From JBKCUI01 sp052161605 (GTDB lineage: Bacteria; Planctomycetota; Planctomycetia; Pirellulales; Pirellulaceae): a stretch of 64,000 nucleotides of DNA. Position numbers and translations under genes: made by a program. Location: assembly GCA_052161605.1 (NCBI GenBank), contig CP197409.1; one strand, 5' to 3'. Below the pieces are notes generated by a model. The model did no database searches. It saw only the letters and a list, made by a program, of their open reading frames with translations, and had not been told where the DNA came from. This document shows positions 52,131 through 61,597 of this stretch, in pieces (the stretch's first letter is position 1; the number at the start of each line of letters is the position of its first letter).

Positions 52131-53849
52131 CTAGTCTGTGATTGAGCTTGTCGGGCGACGTACCCCTACTCGCCAATCACCTACGCGTTCTGTCTCTTCC
52201 CATCCCTCATAGTAGGAAGCTCGGACCGCCCCTGTTCGTTCGCTTGAAAGTGCGTCACTCTCCGGCGGGATTACCATGCAGATGGAAGTATCCTCTTGCA
52301 GGATAGATTGGATTCGTTGTTGTTCTTCAAACGTTAGCATGCGAGGCCAAAAGGTTGGATTGGCGGCAGTTAGCGGTTTGGTATCGGTCCAGAAGTAAAA
52401 ACGGTTGTGATTGTGACCGTCGAAGACCAACCTTTCACAACCTGTTCTTGCAATAGCTCTCGCGATTTGTAATTCCTGTTCGCATGTTACCGGATCGAGT
52501 CGTAACCACTCGCTACCCCGAAGTCCTATCGGGGAGTAGCTAAGCCAACGCTGCCACCCCACAATCGACACCATTATCCCTAATGAAATACTCATCAGCG
52601 GTAGCAACCTTACATTCCCAGCCTCGAATCGGAGCTTAGTTTGGTCGGCCACTAAATTCCGAGGGGAGGCGTAAGTGGCAAGTGACCTACAGCAAAAGGA
52701 GGCTAACACGCCAAACACAATCCAACCAAAAGAGGTTCCGAGTGTTAACTGGGTGCCCGGGGTTGGATAGGCCATTAACGGGGCTAACCATGTGACTCCT
52801 ATCACATAGGGGCTCAGCGAGCGTGCCGTTTCATCCGATCGCAACAGCCAAATCGACATGGCAGGACCAATAATGACCAACCAAGTCGACGCTCCACGAG
52901 GCTCTAATCCATGTATCAGCGGCGACCACCAATCGCTTACGGCTTGATAGGCCGCGACTGCTACCGCTGATAGCACAAGAAAACAAAGAGTCGTATTACC
53001 AAATGCGGATTCCTTGTTCTTGCGACCACCATGGTTTGTGTTTTTCCAAACGAAAGCTGCAAGGCAGCAGAAACCAAATAGTATGGCGGGTGCCGATACT
53101 GGAATAAGGTGATAGAAATCGTTCGCGAATCCTCTGTGCTGGCCAACGAGCCCCCACAAGAACTGCTCGGCGGTGATACCCATGCCCAAGGAAAGCACAA
53201 ATACGGCGACAGTAGCTCCCGCTCCGCCAGCCAACACCTGATACATCGCACTTCTCTGTGCACTATCTTGCTTGTAAGCGACCAGAGCTTGTATGATCAA
53301 GGGAACTGCAAACAGAAAGCCACAGTTGATTTTGATCATGCCGATCAAGCCGACCGCTATGGCTGCCAATAGCCAACGATATCGATTCGTCCCAACAACA
53401 TACCAAAACGATAGCAGTGAGAGCACCAGGATCCACTCTTGAGGGTGTCCCGGTTCCAACGCGAGCTTGGATAGATGTAAATGAAATAGGGTAGCGAAGA
53501 ACAAGGTGATGGGAACGCCCCAGCCCAGTCGCCTCAGGATGGAATATGCCAGCAGGGTTGAAAGACACCAGAAAATAACCGTCTTGACTCGGACGCCGTC
53601 TTGAGTCAATGGAATCCCCATGACACTATGCAGCGAACCAGTTAGCAAATAGTACGCAGGTCCGTATTGCGTATGGGTTTTCCCATAGAGCGTTTCGCCA
53701 GCGAGAAACGTCTTGACGGTCATCATCACGTAACCTTGATCGTCATACGGAGCGAGTGTGCTCATGACGATAGGAAATGCACTTGCGAATGCTAGTAGTA
53801 TTAAGCAAGCGACCAAAATCGACTCGCGTAGGGGGCTCCGCTGCATCAT
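52131..53849 (-). CDS. Multi-pass glycosyltransferase-like membrane protein (GT-C type)
   Basis: 572 residues with about ten to twelve membrane segments and a first periplasmic loop with the acidic pair PYDDQGYVM, as in GT-C enzymes (ArnT/PMT-like) that use polyprenyl-phosphate sugars. The C-terminal ~110 residues are soluble (GCERLVFDGHNHNRFYFWTD). It follows the GT2 gene by 10 bases, in an operon that supplies the sugar-lipid donor. Exact substrate unknown. Confidence 0.75.
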   Translation of the reverse strand: MMQRSPLRESILVACLILLAFASAFPIVMSTLAPYDDQGYVMMTVKTFLAGETLYGKTHTQYGPAYYLLTGSLHSVMGIPLTQDGVRVKTVIFWCLSTLLAYSILRRLGWGVPITLFFATLFHLHLSKLALEPGHPQEWILVLSLLSFWYVVGTNRYRWLLAAIAVGLIGMIKINCGFLFAVPLIIQALVAYKQDSAQRSAMYQVLAGGAGATVAVFVLSLGMGITAEQFLWGLVGQHRGFANDFYHLIPVSAPAILFGFCCLAAFVWKNTNHGGRKNKESAFGNTTLCFLVLSAVAVAAYQAVSDWWSPLIHGLEPRGASTWLVIIGPAMSIWLLRSDETARSLSPYVIGVTWLAPLMAYPTPGTQLTLGTSFGWIVFGVLASFCCRSLATYASPRNLVADQTKLRFEAGNVRLLPLMSISLGIMVSIVGWQRWLSYSPIGLRGSEWLRLDPVTCEQELQIARAIARTGCERLVFDGHNHNRFYFWTDTKPLTAANPTFWPRMLTFEEQQRIQSILQEDTSICMVIPPESDALSSERTGAVRASYYEGWEETERVGDWRVGVRRPTSSITD

Positions 53850-53858
53850 GTTACTGCA

Positions 53859-55007
53859 TCATGTTGCAGGGGGAGTGATCGGTTGTGACGTTGATCGCAG
53901 TGGCTGATCCTTAGCGGCTTTGCTTACGTCAGAATCAATCGAACTAGCTACAAAGACCTTTAGCTCCTCCACCTCGCCAAGGAACTCGTGTACATCAGAT
54001 TGCGATGGCTGATCGCCGTTCGATTTCCTCGCGATAATATAAGTGGGTCTCGCTCGCACTTGGTCATAGATCCGAGCGACATACTCACCCAGAATCGCAA
54101 TTCCAAGAGCGTTCATGGCTCCGAAGAACGCACTGATGCTTGTCGTAGATGCCCAACCTGGGATGGCAAGCCCAGTGAAAAGTTTGTGAAACGCAGCGTA
54201 GCCGATCAGGCTCAGAGAGACCACCGCACAGACAAATGCGATCCCGTAAAATGCCAAGAGTGGAACTCGCGAGAACCCGAACAACGCTGTTTTCGCGAGA
54301 GAAACTAGCCCGCTCAAGCTGACTCGCGGATTGTCATCGTATCGCTCCAATCGTTCCACGATGAGAGACTCTTGCCGAAAACCGGTCCAAGATCGCAGGC
54401 CAGGGATGTAGCGATCCACCTCCGGCAGTCGTTTAATCTGATCGACCACCTTGCGATCCATCAATCCGAAATTGCCAGCGTCTTTCGGGATAGAAACCGA
54501 CGACAACTGCTGAAGCGTTCGATAGAAGCCCGCAAAAAGGCAACGCTTCCAGAAGCTCTCCTTTCTCGCAACTCTCACCGCATAGACAACCTGTACACCG
54601 TCGAGCCATCTGTCAATCATGCGAGGAATCGCAAGCGGATCATCTTGTCCGTCGCTATCCATCAAGATAACGGCATCGGCATCCGATTCATCCAGACCAG
54701 CTCGCACGGCAGCACTATGCCCGAAGTTGCGTGACAGATGAACGACTCGAATAGAACGGTCGGTTGCCGCGATTCGATCGAGCTCTTCGCCGCTGCCATC
54801 GCGAGACCCATCGTTGACAAAGATGATCTCCGAGCTGATCGGTAGCTCGTGAAGCGATTGTTGAATCCTAGCAGTCAGTGGTCGAAGGTTTTCCTTCTCG
54901 TTGTAGACGGGCAGTACGATGGCGACACGAAGACCTGTCAATCGTCGCTCCTCGTCATGCCTCACGCCTGTTTTTACGCCGTGCCTGACGTCGGACGAAG
55001 GGTTCAT
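53859..55007 (-). CDS. Family 2 glycosyltransferase, polyprenyl-phosphate type (GtrB/DPMS-like)
   Basis: 382 residues from ATG 55007, which overlaps the stop of the upstream methyltransferase (ATGA), supporting this start. Cytoplasmic GT-A domain: VAIVLPVYNEKENLRPLTAR, IIFVNDGSRDGSGEELDRIA, DADAVILMDSDGQDDPLAIP (the DxD-type site). Two C-terminal membrane segments (LLAFYGIAFVCAVVSLSLIG; FFGAMNALGIAILGEYVARI) place it in the GtrB/PglF-like group that loads sugars onto undecaprenyl phosphate. A Ser/Glu-rich tail follows. Works with the next, GT-C type gene. Confidence 0.88.
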   Translation of the reverse strand: MNPSSDVRHGVKTGVRHDEERRLTGLRVAIVLPVYNEKENLRPLTARIQQSLHELPISSEIIFVNDGSRDGSGEELDRIAATDRSIRVVHLSRNFGHSAAVRAGLDESDADAVILMDSDGQDDPLAIPRMIDRWLDGVQVVYAVRVARKESFWKRCLFAGFYRTLQQLSSVSIPKDAGNFGLMDRKVVDQIKRLPEVDRYIPGLRSWTGFRQESLIVERLERYDDNPRVSLSGLVSLAKTALFGFSRVPLLAFYGIAFVCAVVSLSLIGYAAFHKLFTGLAIPGWASTTSISAFFGAMNALGIAILGEYVARIYDQVRARPTYIIARKSNGDQPSQSDVHEFLGEVEELKVFVASSIDSDVSKAAKDQPLRSTSQPITPPAT

Positions 55008-55762
55008 TTCGACAGAACTCCGACCAAGGACAGTCCCATAGGAACCGGCATCTTGTCCGCGAGGGATCGTTCCCAACCAGCTAATCGAATCAGCATTTGA
55101 TTGGTGAATCGCGAAACTCTTGGAAACTCGGTCCCTGATCGTGATGGGAAGAATTTGCGCATCATCCGCAACACAAATGCAACCGGCAACGTGAACGAGT
55201 TCCAGTGCGATAACTTCTCAACTCGCAAGCCGGCTTCGGTTGCATGTTGCCGAATGGTGTCGGAGGTATAACGGCGAAAGTGCCCTAATCGCTCATCCCA
55301 ATCCGAATACAAAATCGGATAGGCGGGAACCGTGAAGATGATCTTCCCATGGTCGGTCAAGCTTTCAGCCGCGTTGCGGAGAGCCAGCACGGGATACTTG
55401 AGATGCTCCAGCACATCGAGAAGAACAACAGCTTGCGCCGAATCTGGTTGCACAGGCCATTTCTCGTGCAGGTCGTGGCGATACACACGGGAAAGCCCGA
55501 GCCGCGATGCATGCTCGACCGACTCCTCTAGGAAGTCCAGGCCGGTCACTTGATAGCCCATGTCTCGCCAGCGGACTAGGTTGCCGGCAGCACCAATCCC
55601 ACCCTCGATAATCTGGGAAGGAGGCGTAGCGTAAGATCTCAGTAGTTGCGTGGCCCAAGACCGCTTGGCAACATGCCACCAATAATTGTCCTCGAGTTCG
55701 ATCAGTTGGTTGAGATGTGCAATCTCCACGATCCATCCTCCCTGGGTAAAACCAAGCTGCAA
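55004..55762 (-). CDS. Class I SAM-dependent methyltransferase
   Basis: 252 residues. IIEGGIGAAGNLVRWRDMGY is motif I (GxGxxxN variant), VTGLDFLEESVEHAS motif II, AVVLLDVLEHLKYPVLALRN motif IV, matching the methyltransferase-11/23 class. WWHVAKRSWATQLL near the N-terminus and the C-terminal hydrophobic helix (FTLPVAFVLRMMRKFFP) recall methyltransferases in glycan clusters. First gene of the three-gene glycan operon; a 4-base overlap couples it to the GT2 gene. Confidence 0.88.
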   Translation of the reverse strand: MQLGFTQGGWIVEIAHLNQLIELEDNYWWHVAKRSWATQLLRSYATPPSQIIEGGIGAAGNLVRWRDMGYQVTGLDFLEESVEHASRLGLSRVYRHDLHEKWPVQPDSAQAVVLLDVLEHLKYPVLALRNAAESLTDHGKIIFTVPAYPILYSDWDERLGHFRRYTSDTIRQHATEAGLRVEKLSHWNSFTLPVAFVLRMMRKFFPSRSGTEFPRVSRFTNQMLIRLAGWERSLADKMPVPMGLSLVGVLSK

Positions 55763-55986
55763 ATCTCGGTCAATCGCATAGTTTTCGGCGAGAGATCGAG
55801 GGAAGCCGTCTCGCGCATCGAGCGGCGAGCCTTGAAACGGTAGCTCACCGTCCCTGCCCTGCCGACAATTCCACTTAGGAGGAGCTAGGAATTCGCGAAA
55901 ACCCGGCTGATTAGTGGAACACTAACGTTTGTAGGAACTGTGCTGTTCAACTATTCTAGAAGCTCGTTTAGAGTCACGAACCATGA

Positions 55987-57798
55987 ATGAACGGAAAACC
56001 GATGAAGGCAAATTCCCTTGCAAAGAGACGCAGTTTTGCGATCGCCTTGCTGTTTACAGCAGCTGGCTGGATGTCGACTACCACTCCGATCGCGTTTGGA
56101 CAGGACGTGCCCAGCCCGCTCAGTGGCTATGCAACGTTCACCCAGATGGAAAAACGGCTTGAGAAATTGGCGGAGTCTCCCTACGCCACCGTAAAGTCGC
56201 TGGGGGTTACAAAGGGGAACCGCAATCTGTGGCTGCTCACCATTTCGAAAAGCGAGGCCCAGCAGCGACCGGCCATCGTTGTGGTCGGAAACGTAGTAGG
56301 GGCACACGTCTTGGGGCGAGAGCTTTCGCTGCGGATGGCCGAGCAGATGGTTGCCTCGATTGATAACAACCCAGCCATGGCGGAACTCCTAGAGCGGTTC
56401 ACGGTCTACGTAATTCCCTGCCCAACACCGGACGAAACCGAAAAGCACTATCGTTTTCCAGTCTACGAACATTCCGGCAACGAAACCAAAACGGACGACG
56501 ACCGAGATTTTTCCATCGGTGAAGATCCCCCCAAGGACTTGAATGGAGATGGCTGGATCACCTCTATGCGGGTCTACGAGCCATTCGGTACACACAGGAA
56601 ACATTCCGACGACGATCGGATTCTCGTTCCAGTAGATCCCAAGAAGGGAGAGACCGGAGAGTTTCGAATTCTGACCGAAGGAGTCGATGCTGACGGAGAT
56701 GACCAGTTTGCCGAGGATGCATCAGATGGCGTGGCCTTCAACAGAAACTTTACCTTTAACTATCCGTACTTCGCGAAAGGGGCAGGACCTCACCAAGTTT
56801 CCGAAGTCGAGACCCGGGCCATCGCCGATTTCTTATATGACCACCCCAGCGTCGGTGCAGTCATTTGCTTCTCGCCAGAGGACAATTTGTTTAACACATG
56901 GAAGGGAAGTGCACAGACCGATAGTGCTCGCATCAAGACCAAGATTCTGACTTCAGATCAAGTGCTTCAGGATCAGATCGCCGAAGCGTTTCGAGGCGTT
57001 CATCCAGGCAAAGATGCTCCAGAGTCCCCGGCAGGAGAAGGTTCCTTTTCCGATTGGGCTTATTTTCACTACGGACGTTGGTCGTTCGCTTCCCGAGGTT
57101 GGTGGGTGCCCAAAGCAGCAGAAGAGAAGAAAGCCGAATCGGGAACCACAGAGCCTGGAGCTACCGAGTCAGCAAACGCTGGGGCAGAAACCGACGATAA
57201 ACGTGCAGGCAGCAAGCCGATGGCGAAAGACGATAAGCGAGGCGCATCGGAGTTGAACGCCATGCGTTGGTTTGAGCAGCAAGGCATTCAAGCCTTCTCA
57301 CCGTGGCAAACGCACGAACATCCCGACCTCCCTGGCAAGAAGGTAGAGATTGGCGGATGGAAGCCGCTCTATCTTTTGAATCCGCCCGAGAAGATGGTGG
57401 ATGAACTGGTCGAACCGCATGTCGAGCTGATTCGAACCCTGACGAAGAAATGGCCAGCGATTGAGCTAAAGGAGGTTAAGGCGAAAAAGCTAGGTGAGGG
57501 ATTGATCGAGGTAACCTGTGAAGTGGTTAATGTCGGTCAACTACCAACCATGCCCGAAATGGGAAACATCTCCGGGCACTGGTATCCGATCCAAGTGACA
57601 TTGCACGGATCCGAAGGAGCGAAGTGGATTGAGGGGAGCCCGCGTCAATCGGTTGGCCGCTTAAAAGAGCTTGGCGGCAAGCAGGAATTGCGATGGTTGC
57701 TTTTGCTCCCGTCCGAATCACTTGGTAGCCGCGAATGGAAAATTACGGCCACCGCGCCCACGCTTTTGCCTGTCGAACAATCATTGGAGGTTAAGTAA
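55987..57798 (+). CDS. Secreted M14-like protein with lost zinc ligands (pseudo-carboxypeptidase)
   Basis: 603 residues; an in-frame ATG at 56002 is a good alternative start. Signal peptide (RSFAIALLFTAAGWMSTTTP). The fold and sequence order match M14 zinc carboxypeptidases and the next gene, but the zinc site is broken. Where HxxE is expected there is AHVLGRE (His107, Gly110), and the second His segment reads VICFSPEDNLF where the neighbour has YHNTGG. EF-hand-like acidic loops (DLNGDGWITS, DADGDDQFAE) suggest calcium binding. A charged linker (about 380-420) follows. Probably a binding protein or a regulatory partner of the enzyme encoded 3 bases downstream. Confidence 0.8.
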   Translation: MNGKPMKANSLAKRRSFAIALLFTAAGWMSTTTPIAFGQDVPSPLSGYATFTQMEKRLEKLAESPYATVKSLGVTKGNRNLWLLTISKSEAQQRPAIVVVGNVVGAHVLGRELSLRMAEQMVASIDNNPAMAELLERFTVYVIPCPTPDETEKHYRFPVYEHSGNETKTDDDRDFSIGEDPPKDLNGDGWITSMRVYEPFGTHRKHSDDDRILVPVDPKKGETGEFRILTEGVDADGDDQFAEDASDGVAFNRNFTFNYPYFAKGAGPHQVSEVETRAIADFLYDHPSVGAVICFSPEDNLFNTWKGSAQTDSARIKTKILTSDQVLQDQIAEAFRGVHPGKDAPESPAGEGSFSDWAYFHYGRWSFASRGWWVPKAAEEKKAESGTTEPGATESANAGAETDDKRAGSKPMAKDDKRGASELNAMRWFEQQGIQAFSPWQTHEHPDLPGKKVEIGGWKPLYLLNPPEKMVDELVEPHVELIRTLTKKWPAIELKEVKAKKLGEGLIEVTCEVVNVGQLPTMPEMGNISGHWYPIQVTLHGSEGAKWIEGSPRQSVGRLKELGGKQELRWLLLLPSESLGSREWKITATAPTLLPVEQSLEVK

Positions 57799-57800
57799 TT

Positions 57801-59669
57801 ATGAGTCTAAAGGAAACACGATCTCCCATGAAAGTTAATGCTATGTTGAATTGCAGTTCCAAGTCGATCGTCCGTGCGATGTTGCTAACCGGATTGTCGT
57901 TCGGTTGCAGCTGGTCCCTTCTGGGGTCGCTAGCGTTTTCGCAAGATGCGTCACCGTCTGTTGAAGCAGTCAAGTCGGTTGTCCCATCCGGCCAGGATAT
58001 CAAAGTACAAGCGATCTATAAGGCTGTCGGTGGTCCCACTCAGCCCAAAGTGCCTGTGTACTGGAATCGTTATCACGACAACGAAGAGATTGAGAGTATT
58101 CTCAAGCAATTAGAGGCCCAGTATCCCAAACTGGTGAAGATCGAATCGGTTGGCAAATCGATTCAAGGCCGAGAGATGTGGGTTGCTACGATAACCAATT
58201 GGGAAGTTGGTGAAGAGAATCGCAAGCCAGGGTTCTGGATTGATGGTGGCATTCATGCGAACGAGATCCAAGCGAACGAGGTCGCTCTCTATACTGCTTG
58301 GTTCTTGGCGGAGATGCACGGAGAGAACAAGTTCGTGCAAGAACTGCTTCGCGATCGGGTCTTTTACATACTTCCGAGCATGAGTCCCGACTCGCGACAC
58401 GCTCACTTCTACGAACCCAATTCGACCAACTCGCCACGGTCTGGTCAGCGAGAGGTAGACGACGACCGCGATGGGCTCGTCAACGAAGATTCGTTCAACG
58501 ATTTGAACGGAGACGGGCACATCACTCAAATGCGAATCCGTGACCCGAACGGTCGCTACAAATCGCATCCCAAGTATCCGAATCTCATGGTCCCAGTCGA
58601 GCCTGGTGAAAAGGGTGAGTTCACCTTGATTGGCATTGAGGGATACGACGTCGACGGCGATGGTCGTGCCAACGAGGACGGAGATGGATCGTATGACCCG
58701 AACCGCGATTGGCCGTGGAAATGGGAGCCTGGTTATGTGCAGCGAGGCGCGTTCCGCTATCCGTTTTCTCTGGTTGAGAATCGGAACATGGCCGAGTTCG
58801 TTTTAAAGCATCCCAACATCGCGGGTGCACAGACCTATCACAACACTGGTGGTATGCTTCTGCGGGGACCTGGCTCCAAGCAAGACGCTTACGAGGCAAC
58901 GGACCTCAGAGTCTATGATCGGATTGGCAAGACGGGCGAAAGAATTTTGCCCGGTTACCGCTACTTGAACGTTGCCAACGATCTTTACGAAGTCTGGGGT
59001 GGCGAGATCGATTGGTTTCATCAGATGTTGGGAGTCTTCACTTTTACCAACGAGCTCTTTGTTTCCTATAACTACTTCCATCAGCCTTCGGGCAGTCCAG
59101 AGCAATCGCATGAGTTCGATCAGTTGTTGTTGTTCGGAGATGGGTTAGTGGAATGGGAAGAGGTGGATCACCCGACTTATGGCAAAGTCGAAGTGGGAGG
59201 ATTTAAGAAAAACTGGGGGCGACAACCGCCGGGATTCATGTTGCAAGAAGAATGTCATCGCAACATGGCCTTCACATTGTACCATGCCAATCAGATGCCT
59301 TTGCTAAAGGTCCAATCGGTGTCAGTGAAATCGCTTGGAGACGGATTGCAAGAGGTAACGGCCATTGTAGAGAATGAGCGATTGACTCCGACCCACTCGG
59401 CGATCGATCTCAAGCAGAAGATAACACCGCCGGTTTCGGTTCAGTTGGAGTCCTCGGATTTGAAGGTTTTGACCTCTCATTACTCGACCGATGTCCTCAT
59501 GAGGAACCCGACAGTGCAAAACAAGTCCCCCAAGGAGGTGCAGGTCCCGAGCATTCCAGGCTCGGGGATCGTTTATGTCCGTTGGATTGTATCGGGTAAG
59601 GGGACAGGTAAGATAACCGTGACGAGTGTCAAGGGTGGATCGGCCGAGTCCCAGGTCAGCATCCCATAG
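57801..59669 (+). CDS. Secreted M14 family zinc carboxypeptidase
   Basis: 622 residues. Signal peptide (SIVRAMLLTGLSFGCSWSLL). Complete M14 site: GGIHANEIQANE (His152, Glu155), TYHNTGG (His347), and a catalytic Glu418 in FTNELF. Acidic loops DLNGDGHITQ and DVDGDGRANE resemble calcium sites, the same as in the preceding gene. The C-terminal ~100 residues form a beta-rich accessory domain. Removes C-terminal amino acids from peptides in the periplasm or outside. Same operon as its degenerate paralogue (3-base gap). Confidence 0.9.
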   Translation: MSLKETRSPMKVNAMLNCSSKSIVRAMLLTGLSFGCSWSLLGSLAFSQDASPSVEAVKSVVPSGQDIKVQAIYKAVGGPTQPKVPVYWNRYHDNEEIESILKQLEAQYPKLVKIESVGKSIQGREMWVATITNWEVGEENRKPGFWIDGGIHANEIQANEVALYTAWFLAEMHGENKFVQELLRDRVFYILPSMSPDSRHAHFYEPNSTNSPRSGQREVDDDRDGLVNEDSFNDLNGDGHITQMRIRDPNGRYKSHPKYPNLMVPVEPGEKGEFTLIGIEGYDVDGDGRANEDGDGSYDPNRDWPWKWEPGYVQRGAFRYPFSLVENRNMAEFVLKHPNIAGAQTYHNTGGMLLRGPGSKQDAYEATDLRVYDRIGKTGERILPGYRYLNVANDLYEVWGGEIDWFHQMLGVFTFTNELFVSYNYFHQPSGSPEQSHEFDQLLLFGDGLVEWEEVDHPTYGKVEVGGFKKNWGRQPPGFMLQEECHRNMAFTLYHANQMPLLKVQSVSVKSLGDGLQEVTAIVENERLTPTHSAIDLKQKITPPVSVQLESSDLKVLTSHYSTDVLMRNPTVQNKSPKEVQVPSIPGSGIVYVRWIVSGKGTGKITVTSVKGGSAESQVSIP

Positions 59670-59817
59670 ATCGCATGAAATCCAGGAAGGCAACGGGGAA
59701 AGCAGAGATGTTCGTTGACACATCCTGCTCCCTGATGCTATTCTTTGGGTAGTGTCGCTAGTTGGCTGTGGTGGCGTCGAGAAGCGACGAGAGACCGAAC
59801 CACTAGTCGCATAAGAT

Positions 59818-59891
59818 GCCCTCGTAGCTCAGTTGGATAGAGCGCGGCTTTCCTAAAGCTGAGGTCACAGGTTCGAACCCTGTCGGGGGTA
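59818..59891 (+). tRNA. tRNA-Arg (anticodon CCT)
   Basis: A 74-nucleotide cloverleaf folds by eye: acceptor GCCCTCG/CGGGGGT with two G-U pairs, D-arm GCTC/GAGC, anticodon stem CGGCT/AGCTG around loop TTCCTAA (anticodon CCT, reading AGG), variable loop AGGTC and T-arm ACAGG-TTCGAAC-CCTGT. The CCA end is not encoded. A tyrosine recombinase relic follows directly, so this gene is the probable integration site of a mobile element. Confidence 0.93.
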
Positions 59892-60048
59892 CTTGGGTTT
59901 TCCTTGATGAAACCGCGATTCTGCGAAAGCTCTTTTTGGTCTCAGGGACCATTTCGGGGACCAAGCCGGTTCCGCTCTTCCGCTGCCGTGACCAAAAGAG
60001 TCACTCTTCGTTGGTATCTTTGCACCACAATTTAAGGGTGCATGCAAC

Positions 60049-60729
60049 ATGAAGAAACCGTTTTTTGTTAAGGCTAGATCCTGCTGGTATGTGAAGGATG
60101 ACCAGGGGCGAAAAATCCGTCTGGATCCGGTTGAAGAGAAGGCCTTCGGTATCTGGGAGCGGATGCGTTCCATGGCGGACTACCGACATATGGACGCAAC
60201 GGTCGAAGCCATCTTCGAAGGCTGGCTGGCCTTCTATGAACTCAAAGCGACCGAGGAGCGATACCAAAAAGCAGTATCACTCCTCTCTTCATTTGCCAAT
60301 CACTTCTGCCCCACTCGAAAGATGAGGGATTTGACTTGTTTGGAGCTCGACAAATGGCTCAATACGAAACGGCAGCGTGGCAAGAAGGAATACACCCGGT
60401 CAGTGGCTCGGAAGCGTGACGCGGCCCAATTCGTGCTGCGTGCTTACCGATGCGCTCACTTGCAGGGTTGGATTCCGGAGTCTGATATTTTGGTGCACCG
60501 TTCCGAGACTCCTGAGCCACGTATCGTCCTGGTTGATCGAGCGACTCATGAAAAGTGCGTCAAGTCGACGCGAGAAGGACGAAGGGCGGGGCGACCATTT
60601 GGTTTGGTTCTTGTCTCTCTTTGGCACTCCGGGGTTCGGTCGGTGCAGATTCGAGAACTGACTGCCAAGCATGTTCCCCCCCATGGCGATTGGGTATTCG
60701 CAAGGCATCCGATAAACCATCATTGGTGA
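60049..60729 (+). CDS. Truncated tyrosine recombinase / integrase
   Basis: 226 residues against about 350-400 for the family. N-terminal arm-binding-like part, then a SAM-like core-binding domain (DATVEAIFEGWLAFYELKAT; LTCLELDKWLNTKRQRGKK). The start of the catalytic domain follows (VLVSLWHSGVRSVQIRELTA, containing the first catalytic Arg). The HxxR, second His and Tyr parts are absent because the frame ends at HHW*. It should be unable to recombine. It lies 160 bases after tRNA-Arg, consistent with an integrase at the edge of a decayed element. Confidence 0.8.
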   Translation: MKKPFFVKARSCWYVKDDQGRKIRLDPVEEKAFGIWERMRSMADYRHMDATVEAIFEGWLAFYELKATEERYQKAVSLLSSFANHFCPTRKMRDLTCLELDKWLNTKRQRGKKEYTRSVARKRDAAQFVLRAYRCAHLQGWIPESDILVHRSETPEPRIVLVDRATHEKCVKSTREGRRAGRPFGLVLVSLWHSGVRSVQIRELTAKHVPPHGDWVFARHPINHHW

Positions 60730-60835
60730 CATAGTAGGGACGAATGGGTGTAGTTGGCTTCAAGAGCCCACTCTTGGCGCTGAGGATGTACCACCGAAGT
60801 TCGCGAGATAACGGACCGAGAAACGGAAGGTCACT

Positions 60836-61045
60836 ATGGCACGAATACGCACAATCAAGCCCGAGTTCTGGGCCGATGGACGAAGCATCAACGCGTCGAC
60901 AAGCTACAGAAACAGGGCTCGCTCCCACACGAGTCGAGGGGAAGAGCAAAAGCTTTCAGACGGCTTGGAATCGATGGCGATCTCACTAGCGGGAGAACTT
61001 CACCCACTGACTCCGACGTCGGAGGAGGCTGCCCTATGGAGCTGA
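60836..61045 (+). pseudogene. Fragment of a phage-type replication protein
   Basis: MARIRTIKPEFWADGRSI at the start matches the opening of phage replication/DnaT-like proteins, in which a helical DNA-binding domain follows. Here the rest (NASTSYRNRARSHTSRG) is not recognisable, and other frames do not restore it. I treat it as a relic of an element downstream of the integrase. Confidence 0.5.
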
Positions 61046-61049
61046 ACCG

Positions 61050-61334
61050 ATGCTTCCCATACAACGAGCCATAGCCAGCCCCCAGGATCCGAAATCCGGC
61101 AAAGCGAAGCGGCATGACGTTCGAAACGAGTTCGAGTGGACACACAAGCGGGGGCAATCAACGTTGGTGTACGATCCGATCCTCGGGCCGTTTCTCGCAG
61201 ACGTGATGCGAGTGCGTGGGCAGTGGTGCAATGGAGCGATTTCGGAGAACGATCGAGATCGAAGGATCATGGAGTTGGAAAAACAAGCGTTGGCAAAGGT
61301 TGGCCAGAAAAGGAAAGAAGCAACTTGCGCGTAG
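61050..61334 (+). CDS. Small hypothetical protein in the integrated remnant
   Basis: 94 residues, no recognised family. A helical C-terminal part (ISENDRDRRIMELEKQALAK) gives it some coding look. It lies five bases after the replication-protein fragment and overlaps the start of the frameshifted ORF that follows, as genes in phage-like modules do. Confidence 0.4.
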   Translation: MLPIQRAIASPQDPKSGKAKRHDVRNEFEWTHKRGQSTLVYDPILGPFLADVMRVRGQWCNGAISENDRDRRIMELEKQALAKVGQKRKEATCA

Positions 61335-61582
61335 CAAAGAAAACCACCAAACCGATAACCCCCCGTTCGACCGTTCGAGATTGAACTGCTAGAGCGTGGC
61401 TTCGTATGCAGCGAACGGAAACGGTTCGAGGAAGAATGCAAGAAGGATTCTAATCAAACTCGATGGAACACCCCGCCGAGGTTTGAGTACAAGAACGGCT
61501 GGCGATCACCTAGCCCCCTGGGGCTTAGGCGCATGGGTTTGTTATCCGCTTTTAGCTTGCGAGAAGGGCTCTTCGACTTGTA
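61325..61582 (+). pseudogene. Small ORF broken at a run of six C
   Basis: A TTG-start frame (LRVAKKTTKPITP) overlapping the preceding stop runs into CCCCCC at 61359-61364. One C fewer would join it to PFEIELLERGFVCSERKR and FEEECKKDSNQTRWNTPPRF, which is open to 61582 and looks like protein. Phase change or sequencing error at the homopolymer are both possible. No family recognised. Confidence 0.4.
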
Positions 61583-61597
61583 GAAATTGCAAGTTGT

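Noticed and set aside
59880..60048. Second attachment site next to tRNA-Arg
   Set aside because: No second copy of the tRNA 3' end is visible within the window, so the element's other boundary cannot be placed.
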